Assembly (NCBI GenBank): GCA_964647485.1
Contig: CAZYHV010000008.1
Span: 62,001 to 126,000 of the forward strand
Source of the DNA: FW021-bin31 sp964647485
GTDB taxonomy: Bacteria; Bacteroidota; Bacteroidia; Chitinophagales; Chitinophagaceae
Direction of reading: 5' to 3'
DNA: 64,000 nt
Position numbers and translations under genes: made by a program. Every line of letters starts with the position of its first letter. The first letter of the stretch is position 1. Under the pieces are notes generated by a model, which searched no databases, was not told the origin of the DNA, and saw only the letters and a program-made list of their open reading frames with translations. Positions 34,586-41,285 of the stretch are shown piece by piece.

Positions 34586-36781
34586 CTATTTTTTACTTTT
34601 TAATGTTAGGAAGGCGGTTTCTATATCTTTTAATAATGGAGAAGAATTACATTTATTATTCAGATTAATAACCGATGTAAACATTTTTTCACCATTGTAA
34701 TAACACTTAACAGCTGCTTTTTCTTCCGCTCTTTGAAAGCTATAAATTTCATTGAAAAGATCGTGTTGTAGATCCGTTATCTGTATATCTTTCTTTCCTA
34801 CAGTATCCTTTAAATTATCATAAAGGACACTGAGAAACTCCATTCTTTCCGGAAACAGGATCTCTTTTTCTTTCATATCCTCTTTTAACGACTGCGAAGC
34901 CTTTTCCGGTATGCCCTGCTCTTCATACAGTATATTTATTGGTTGTGTAAATTGTTGTAAAAGTTGATTGCAGAAAGTCATATCATTTTGTGGAGAATTA
35001 AAAATAGTAGTTCGTGTAAATTTATTTTTCCCGCCATACCAGAATACCAATGTGCCACGCTCCCCATCCTTCTCAAAAGTATATTGCTCCTGATAGTTGT
35101 GGGCATTTCTGGCTAAAACCTCATATCCAAAATGCTCAGCTCTTGCCATGACATCTTTAAATTTTTCTTGTTGAAAGTGGGTCGCTTTATCGAGGCCAAA
35201 CTGTTCCAGGCGCTGTTCAAAAGTCGTGGTCAACTTATAATGAAAGGTTATGTCTTCCGAAGACATCGGTCCATTTTCAGGATAATGGAAATTGACTTTT
35301 AATTTCGAGAAACGAGTAACCGGATTATAGTTAAACAAAAAAAGTTGGTTTTTTGCTCTGGTAATGGCCGTATATAACCATCGATTAAAAGGATCGGATT
35401 TCCTGCCTAATTTCAAATCCATATTGACCAAGACACTTTCCCATTCTCCGCCTTGCGCTTTATGACAGGTAATCCCATATCCATATTTCACCTTCAAAGC
35501 ATTAAAATACGGATCCTTTCTTAAGGTATCTTTAAATTGCTGCGTTTTGGGTTTTAGTTGGGGATGTCGATATTTAAAATCCAGATATAAAGCGATATGC
35601 TCTTCATAGGCTAATTGGGGGTCTTCGCTGTATAGAAAATCATCTAAAATTAAACAAGATACGTTCACCGGCTCATTCTTGAAAGGTACCTCAAGAATCA
35701 CTTCTCTAAACTTCAAATCTACCCTTCTTTCTTCGCCTTTTTGATTATAACTTTTAATATTGCTGCGGACTTTAGGTACAGAATTAACTCCTTTTACCTT
35801 AACCATGGTACCATTATATAAAGGGGTGTCGTAATTATAATTGTTTTGATTAATAATAAGTAAATCCCCCTTTGCGATTTGATATTTGTTTTTAAAAACT
35901 TGCTCCCTGATTTTTAGATTATACTCCAAAGCGCTTTTGTTGCTAAAGCTGACAATAGCGGTTTTATTAATGAGTAAGTCAGGATTTAATGATAAATATT
36001 TTGAGGCTACCTCTTCCGGTTTTACAAAATGTACATCTTCTAATTGGTCCGTCAACTTAAAAGTTGCCTTTTTTTCATTGGAAAATAATCTTTTTCGTAA
36101 GTAGCCTGCATTGAAGAGAATACCGCTTTTCTGCTCCTGACGAACTACTTGCGTCATTTCATATTCCAGGGTGTTTATGTCGTATTTCTCCTTTAAATAA
36201 TATGCAGAAAGCGCGCCGGAAATAGGATCGGAAACCGGTGGCAGCTGTGCAGGATCACCTACAAAGATCATTTTATCTTTTCTTGCAATATTTTGAGGTG
36301 CAATAGCCTCAAAGATATCTTTTAAAAGAATTCCTGAGCCGAAGATGAAAAAATCTTGTTCACTCTTTTTATCGGAAATCATAGAAGCTTCATCAAAAAT
36401 ATAAATTCTTGTAATGCTACTTGAAACGGTATTCAGATTGAACCGAAATTTAAATTGCTTTTTACCTCCTACTTTAATTTCTATCTCATCTACATCATTT
36501 AAGTTATAAATTGCTCGGTGTATGGTAGTAGATTCCATTCCTGTTTTTTCATTCAGAATACGAGCAGCTCTTCCGGTAGGCGCCATTAAAACCGTTTCCC
36601 ACTTGAGATAGTCGATATATTGTGCAATGGTTTTGGTAATCGTTGTTTTACCCGTACCGGCATATCCTTTAAGTAAAAAACACCTACAATCAGAATCAAG
36701 GAAAGTATCTAAGGCTTGAAAAGCTTTCTCCTGGTCTGCGGTTGGTTTTATTTTTTTATGTGCAAATTCGAGTAGTGTCAT
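34586..36781 (-). CDS. SF1B helicase, Pif1/RecD-like, within the cas operon
   Basis: The 731-residue protein has the helicase motifs in order: Walker A LLKGYAGTGKTTITK (Gly39-Thr47), motif Ia APTGRAARIL, Walker B IFDEASM (Asp130-Glu131), motif III FVGDPAQLPPVSD, and motifs V and VI in the C-terminal half (YGYGITCHKAQGGEWESVLV and LYTAITRAKNQLFLFN). This is a RecD/Pif1-type 5'-to-3' helicase. The roughly 230 C-terminal residues beyond motif VI are not recognised. It lies between the DUF4143 ATPase (34 bp) and the TPR protein (5 bp). By position it may process DNA for spacer acquisition together with the primase-polymerase; that is an inference. Confidence 0.85.
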   Translation of the reverse strand: MTLLEFAHKKIKPTADQEKAFQALDTFLDSDCRCFLLKGYAGTGKTTITKTIAQYIDYLKWETVLMAPTGRAARILNEKTGMESTTIHRAIYNLNDVDEIEIKVGGKKQFKFRFNLNTVSSSITRIYIFDEASMISDKKSEQDFFIFGSGILLKDIFEAIAPQNIARKDKMIFVGDPAQLPPVSDPISGALSAYYLKEKYDINTLEYEMTQVVRQEQKSGILFNAGYLRKRLFSNEKKATFKLTDQLEDVHFVKPEEVASKYLSLNPDLLINKTAIVSFSNKSALEYNLKIREQVFKNKYQIAKGDLLIINQNNYNYDTPLYNGTMVKVKGVNSVPKVRSNIKSYNQKGEERRVDLKFREVILEVPFKNEPVNVSCLILDDFLYSEDPQLAYEEHIALYLDFKYRHPQLKPKTQQFKDTLRKDPYFNALKVKYGYGITCHKAQGGEWESVLVNMDLKLGRKSDPFNRWLYTAITRAKNQLFLFNYNPVTRFSKLKVNFHYPENGPMSSEDITFHYKLTTTFEQRLEQFGLDKATHFQQEKFKDVMARAEHFGYEVLARNAHNYQEQYTFEKDGERGTLVFWYGGKNKFTRTTIFNSPQNDMTFCNQLLQQFTQPINILYEEQGIPEKASQSLKEDMKEKEILFPERMEFLSVLYDNLKDTVGKKDIQITDLQHDLFNEIYSFQRAEEKAAVKCYYNGEKMFTSVINLNNKCNSSPLLKDIETAFLTLKSKK

Positions 36782-36815
36782 TTTGATGGATTAAAATATT
36801 ACGAAAAGATATTTT

Positions 36816-37991
36816 TTATTCTCTTAATATATTTAGTAAGTTTTTTAGAAAATCAGCTAATCGATATACAGTCCAACCTCCTTTCAATGGATAGGTATCA
36901 GCATCAGGAGTAACGATAACTTTGTGTATAGGGGTTAAATCGAGTATAGCTTCAGTATGACCACGCTTTATACTTGGCGCATTGGTTAACTTTATTTCGA
37001 TGGCACATTGTATCTTTTCTCCCTTTGTTAGCATTAGGTCTATCTCTGCACCGGCTTGTGTACGATAAAACCAGGGATGAATATTCCGAGGCAACATCAT
37101 CAAAATTTGTTGTATTACAAAGCCTTCCCATGAATTTCCAGCTTGTGGATGCCCCATTAGCTGGTTGAAACCGTCAATGAAGAGTAAGTGATGTAACATT
37201 CCGGTGTCTCGAATAAATACTTTAGGGGTTTTTACTAATCTTTTTTTTAGGTTAGTATGCCACGGCTTTAGCGTTCTGATAAGTAGCGCCTCCTCTAAGT
37301 AATACATGGCATTCTTAACGGTTGGCATAGATACCCCCAGTGATCTGGATAGGTTAGAATAATTAAGTATTTGTCCATGTTGATGTGCCAGCATTTGTAT
37401 CAATCTTAATAATTCTTGTGTTTGCATAGGTAGCCCTAATAACCTCAGATCCCGGCTGGCATAGGTATAAATAAATGTTTCCATCCAAATGGAAACTTCC
37501 TCTTCATTCTGAGCAAGAAAAGCAGGTGGAAATCCACCCCTGAACCATAAAGTGTTCAGCTTTGAAACACCGGTCTCCTCCATGGAAAATGGGAACATCT
37601 CTCTATATTGTGTTCTGCCGGCCAAAGATTCGGAACTTTGTTGGATTAATTCCGGTGAGGCTGAACCCAGCAATAAGAAACGGCCGGGTTTTCGATTGGC
37701 ATCTATAAGAGACCGTAATACGGGAAAAAGATTGGGAAAAGTCTGTACTTCATCCAATATCACAGTTTTATTTCTCATCTGATGAAGAAAGAGTTCAGGA
37801 TCATTGAGTTTTGCTCTATCTGCTCTTGATTCTAAATCTAAATATATAAACCTGTCTTTCTCCTGTCTATAAAGTTCTTTCACTAGGGTAGTTTTACCCA
37901 CTTGTCGTGGTCCATATAATACCACTGCAGGGGTGGAATTCAAATCCTTTTTAATGGTTTTTATTAAGTTCCTTTGTATCATAAGTTTCAT
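36816..37991 (-). CDS. ATP-binding protein, AAA_14/DUF4143 family (second copy, inside the cas locus)
   Basis: The 391-residue protein has Walker A GPRQVGKTT (27-35), Walker B VILDEVQTFP (Asp80-Glu81), and sensor LLLGSASPEL. The DUF4143 half carries a winged-helix-like NYSNLSRSLGVSMPTVKNAMYYLEEA and the terminal GAEIDLMLTKGEKIQCAIEIKL, a PD-(D/E)xK-like pattern. It is a diverged relative of the protein at 23055. It sits between the CARF-HEPN gene (44 bp) and the helicase (34 bp). A perfect 14-bp inverted repeat lies just upstream of its start, so it may have its own control. It could be a passenger that inserted into the operon or a true accessory part. Confidence 0.88.
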   Translation of the reverse strand: MKLMIQRNLIKTIKKDLNSTPAVVLYGPRQVGKTTLVKELYRQEKDRFIYLDLESRADRAKLNDPELFLHQMRNKTVILDEVQTFPNLFPVLRSLIDANRKPGRFLLLGSASPELIQQSSESLAGRTQYREMFPFSMEETGVSKLNTLWFRGGFPPAFLAQNEEEVSIWMETFIYTYASRDLRLLGLPMQTQELLRLIQMLAHQHGQILNYSNLSRSLGVSMPTVKNAMYYLEEALLIRTLKPWHTNLKKRLVKTPKVFIRDTGMLHHLLFIDGFNQLMGHPQAGNSWEGFVIQQILMMLPRNIHPWFYRTQAGAEIDLMLTKGEKIQCAIEIKLTNAPSIKRGHTEAILDLTPIHKVIVTPDADTYPLKGGWTVYRLADFLKNLLNILRE

Positions 37992-37996
37992 TTAAC

Positions 37997-38031
37997 CATG
38001 TAAATTTAAAGTATAATTTTAAATTTACATG
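37997..38031 (-). promoter_or_regulatory. Perfect 14-bp inverted repeat upstream of the DUF4143 gene
   Basis: The arms CATGTAAATTTAAA (37997-38010) and TTTAAATTTACATG (38018-38031) are perfect complements around a 7-nt centre (GTATAAT). The site begins 6 bp upstream of the ATPase start codon and ends 4 bp from the stop of the CARF-HEPN gene. It looks like an operator or an RNA hairpin that separates the two parts of the operon. Confidence 0.65.
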
Positions 38032-38035
38032 ATTA

Positions 38036-39724
38036 TTAATATTCTCTAAACTGAACAAACCTGAAAGTAGAGGTTTTATTACCTTGTCTATCTTCGGTGG
38101 CTATCCTTTCTGTGGTACTGGCTATGCAGGAAATTCCAACTGCTTTCAGTCGGGTAACCAGGCGATACACAAAGGTCATTTCGCCCATAATATGTACCGC
38201 AGCAGGATTCAGTTTCTTAATTTTAGTTTCATATTCCTCCACGAGCTGTTCTAGTTCAGCATCTTCCCATTCGGGATTGATTTTCGGGAAGGGAAGGTCG
38301 ATGACCGATTGGTATTGCGCCTGAGCTTCTCGGATTTGGGCTTCGGGCCAGGCGGTGGAGGGGTGGTTGGAGAGGTTGAGGAGGAGGGAATTTGCATTTT
38401 TATCTTTTGAAAGCTTTATGGCTCGTATTTCCGGAAGTAAATTCGAATCATTTTTAAAGGTTTCTTCGATTTTATTGATGACCTCCTGTAACTTTTGAAA
38501 TTTATCTTCAAGGTCTTTTTCTAAAACATCGTAACCTTTTGGCATCTCTCTATATCCACCATGATTTATGTCATCTCTATTTTGAGCATTAATAGAACGA
38601 TTTCGTTTAGCCAGCTCTTTAATATGAGGTATGGCTAACGCTTTTTCTAAAACCAACTCTTGAGTTTGGGCTATAGATTTATCGCGATGAAACCTAAATT
38701 TCTTTTTCTTTCCGCCAATGGCCAAAAATCCATTAATGGTATTTCGAAGGGTTTTATCATTGATGTCCTCTCCTAAAATGGATAAAACATAAGAGGGAAG
38801 AAATTCTGACATGATGGTGTAACCTTGCTGAATAAGCCTATGATCAATACACCATTTTACGGAAGGTAAAGCATTGAGTACTTTGCTTTCATCGTATTGT
38901 TGAAACTTTTGGCCAATAAGTTCAAATATGGGTTTAATTACGGAATGGACGGAGTCGTTTTTTTTTGACAGTAGTTTTTTTACAGCTACTGCCGAATCAC
39001 CTTTTGTAATATTCAAGCATCTATTGGTCAAAATATCTTGGCAAAAGAACTTTATATTTTCAGCCCCCTTAACATTTCTATCCTTCATCATTTCTACTAA
39101 GGAATCAGCATAACCCGCGTTAAAAAACAGCTGTCCTGAATTCGTCCACTCCTGTAATTCCACAAAGTCTTTTAAATTCCAAATTGGGGAAAAGTCTTTC
39201 CCGTTTTTAGGGTACCGAGCCTCCCAGTTACCGTAGTAAATACCACTTACAGTGACATGCTTAAGTAACTTGGCATAATTAATAAGCACCATATTAAACA
39301 TAGGTAAGGTTCGGAATCCATGGGTGATATCGAACGTTATTTTGTCTTCGGGTTCGAGCAAATCAAAAACTTTTGAGAAAATATTCCATAGTTCTTCTGG
39401 TGTTTTACCATCTTCTATGTGAATATTCCTAATGTCGCATTCTAAGCCAAGCTTATTAAGTTCGGCTTTCAAAGGTTCATAGACAACAACCTTCTCAGTT
39501 TTCGGATTATAATGTTCTTGTTTTCCCCAATTATCCAATGCTCCTTTTGTCGTGAAAATAAAGATTTTGTCCTCCTTAGAAAAGTCTGCACAAAAATTCT
39601 GAATCGTTGCCAATTGGATAAATCGAGTGGCTTCTACATCCTGTTCATTTTGATTGGGAGCTATATAGTAGGTCTCATTATAGACACTTTTGCCCAAAAA
39701 CGATAAAAAAACCTTTCTACTCAT
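38036..39724 (-). CDS. CARF-HEPN ribonuclease (Csx1-like, TIGR02221-type) with fused C-terminal domain
   Basis: The 562-residue protein has an N-terminal CARF domain (about 1-190). MSRKVFLSFLG is the first strand and KITFDITHGFRTLPM (128-142) the ligand-binding loop. The helical region carries a HEPN motif R-x4-H at Arg383-His388 (RDDINH). Such proteins are RNases switched on by cyclic oligoadenylate from Cas10. From about residue 447 a further domain of about 116 residues starts at LLLNLSNHPSTAWPEAQ and contains PAAVHIMGEMTFVYRLVTRL and a STTER segment. It looks Rossmann-like and may be related to small CRISPR-linked ring-nuclease proteins. Its DNA is clearly richer in G+C than the rest of the gene. 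The start overlaps the Card1 stop by 8 bp (ATGAGTAG). Confidence 0.82.
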   Translation of the reverse strand: MSRKVFLSFLGKSVYNETYYIAPNQNEQDVEATRFIQLATIQNFCADFSKEDKIFIFTTKGALDNWGKQEHYNPKTEKVVVYEPLKAELNKLGLECDIRNIHIEDGKTPEELWNIFSKVFDLLEPEDKITFDITHGFRTLPMFNMVLINYAKLLKHVTVSGIYYGNWEARYPKNGKDFSPIWNLKDFVELQEWTNSGQLFFNAGYADSLVEMMKDRNVKGAENIKFFCQDILTNRCLNITKGDSAVAVKKLLSKKNDSVHSVIKPIFELIGQKFQQYDESKVLNALPSVKWCIDHRLIQQGYTIMSEFLPSYVLSILGEDINDKTLRNTINGFLAIGGKKKKFRFHRDKSIAQTQELVLEKALAIPHIKELAKRNRSINAQNRDDINHGGYREMPKGYDVLEKDLEDKFQKLQEVINKIEETFKNDSNLLPEIRAIKLSKDKNANSLLLNLSNHPSTAWPEAQIREAQAQYQSVIDLPFPKINPEWEDAELEQLVEEYETKIKKLNPAAVHIMGEMTFVYRLVTRLKAVGISCIASTTERIATEDRQGNKTSTFRFVQFREY

Positions 39725-40766
39725 AATTAATCATCTTTTTTATTTCGTTCAAAATTGTTTGTTTGTTTCCTAAATTTTCCAAAGAAAAAACCTGTTTGAC
39801 ATTGGCCATCCTCATTAAATCTTTGATTGTATTTTGTCTGCCTCGACTTTTACCAAATGGAGATAAAATGAAAACCATTGCGGTTGCCCGTAATCCCAAG
39901 GATTGGCGAATGGAAGAAATCTTGTAAATGGCATCTGTTATTTTTTTCCCGGTTAATTGCTTTTTTGTATAGACCTTACATTCCAGGATATACAACGTAT
40001 TGTTATAAACGAAGGCTACATCCAGTTCATTGTCGCTTTCAGAAGTGCGTTTTGATCGTTCATTTTTAATTTTAAGGTTTAAACCAATTTCGCTATCCTT
40101 TAATCCTAATCCTTGTTTTAACGTATAATATGCCCATTCCTCAAACCAGCCTCCGGTTAAATAGGACTTATCGTTTTTTCGATAATTTTCACGGGTGGAA
40201 TTGGCAATTTCAGGGACTAGAGCAGAATCACCTGCTTTAATTACCTTATTTAGTAGTGTGTCGGCAACCTTATAGCTATTTGACTTTTTTTCAGCTTGGG
40301 TAAAACTATAGCCATAGGCCGAAAAATAAGACTTCAGATTCAAATGAACCGGATTTTCAAGCACTTTTCGCTTGAACTCAGGGTGAAGTTGCTCCAGATA
40401 CTCTTCTCCGACCGGCCAATAATAGATGGAAGTGTTTTCCATGCCCCAAAAATAAAAATAGGTCATTTGGCTCATCATCTTAGTACCGCCGGTAATATTG
40501 ATAATGAAGTCGTCTTTGGTCTTATCCTTGGTAAATTCCTTTTCCAGGACTTCTAAAATCTTAGAAGGACTGTTTTGATCAATGAGTATTGTCCTAAAAT
40601 TAGCTTGACCAAGATTTAAAGTATCCGCTAAAATCTTACTCTTGTGCTTTTGCTCCATTCCTTCAGTGGATAGGAAGATGTGGGAATCTGAAGTGTTAGC
40701 CATCTTCTTTATAAACAAAACATTTGGAATCAGTTGGTCCGATAATATTGAAATGACAGTAGCCAT
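39717..40766 (-). CDS. card1: Card1/Can2-type CARF nuclease
   Basis: The 349-residue protein has an N-terminal CARF domain with the loop IINITGGTKMMSQ (88-100), a linker with a winged-helix-like stretch, and a C-terminal DUF1887-type PD-(D/E)xK nuclease. The active site reads Asp249 ... Glu262-x-Lys264 (ELDVAF...LYILECK), with Glu209/210 upstream. Members of this family bind cyclic tetra-adenylate and then cut single-stranded DNA and RNA or nick DNA. The gene is translationally linked to the CARF-HEPN gene by an 8-bp overlap. A 186-bp gap with inverted repeats separates it from the core subunits, so the effectors may have their own promoter. Confidence 0.88.
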   Translation of the reverse strand: MATVISILSDQLIPNVLFIKKMANTSDSHIFLSTEGMEQKHKSKILADTLNLGQANFRTILIDQNSPSKILEVLEKEFTKDKTKDDFIINITGGTKMMSQMTYFYFWGMENTSIYYWPVGEEYLEQLHPEFKRKVLENPVHLNLKSYFSAYGYSFTQAEKKSNSYKVADTLLNKVIKAGDSALVPEIANSTRENYRKNDKSYLTGGWFEEWAYYTLKQGLGLKDSEIGLNLKIKNERSKRTSESDNELDVAFVYNNTLYILECKVYTKKQLTGKKITDAIYKISSIRQSLGLRATAMVFILSPFGKSRGRQNTIKDLMRMANVKQVFSLENLGNKQTILNEIKKMINYE

Positions 40767-40952
40767 ATGAATCGATTAGTTTATTTTTAATGCCGCAACA
40801 CATTCTATTGGTATTCCTCAAGTATTCTACCTCGTTTTTTATCTCTTTTCTTTTCTAAAGGAAAAAAGCACTGAATATTTCCTTATCAAAAGGAAATATT
40901 ATTGAATTTTGTTATCTTTTTTCTCTCAAGAATAATTGGAAAACCGAATCAA
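40767..40952 (-). promoter_or_regulatory. Gap between core cas genes and CARF effectors, with inverted repeats
   Basis: This 186-bp gap is the largest within the cas genes. It contains a perfect inverted repeat of 9 bp (AATATTTCC, 40874-40882; GGAAATATT, 40892-40900) with a 9-nt centre, and a weaker one beside it (TTTTC...GGAAAA, about 40850-40866). An internal promoter, operator or attenuator for the effector pair is plausible. Confidence 0.5.
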
Positions 40953-41285
40953 TCATCTGGTGAACCAATTATATTTTTGTTGGAAATTGACCAACACCAC
41001 AAAAAACTGTAATCCCGAAACAACGGTGGTCGCCAACAGATAAAGCACCTGATAGTACCATTTCGGCGTTACCCAAACAACTCCAACGTAGGCGATGACC
41101 GTGAGGATAATGCCGAAAAGGAAGCCACCCCAAATCACTTTTCCTTTACTGTATCGCTTCATCCATCGTCTTGCCAGGTGATTTCGTTCCCTATCCACCG
41201 AGGGCATATACCGCCGGGTGGTGTAACAGTCTAAAAACTTGGTCACGATGACAGCAAGGGAGACGATGAGGAGGACGGCGGGCAT
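40953..41285 (-). CDS. Small integral membrane protein coupled to the cas operon
   Basis: The 110-residue protein has three predicted membrane helices: about 3-20 (AVLLIVSLAVIVTKFLDC), 49-72 (VIWGGFLFGIILTVIAYVGVVWV) and 77-102 (YYQVLYLLATTVVSGLQFFVVLV). Between the first two is a basic loop (YTTRRYMPSVDRERNHLARRW) that resembles DUF5658-type proteins. Its ATG overlaps the stop of the upstream TIGR03986-type RAMP gene by one base (TAATG), so the two are translated together. The gene is visibly G+C-richer than its neighbours. A membrane effector or anchor of the type III response is an attractive idea, but it has no recognisable CARF or SAVED domain. Confidence 0.72.
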   Translation of the reverse strand: MPAVLLIVSLAVIVTKFLDCYTTRRYMPSVDRERNHLARRWMKRYSKGKVIWGGFLFGIILTVIAYVGVVWVTPKWYYQVLYLLATTVVSGLQFFVVLVNFQQKYNWFTR

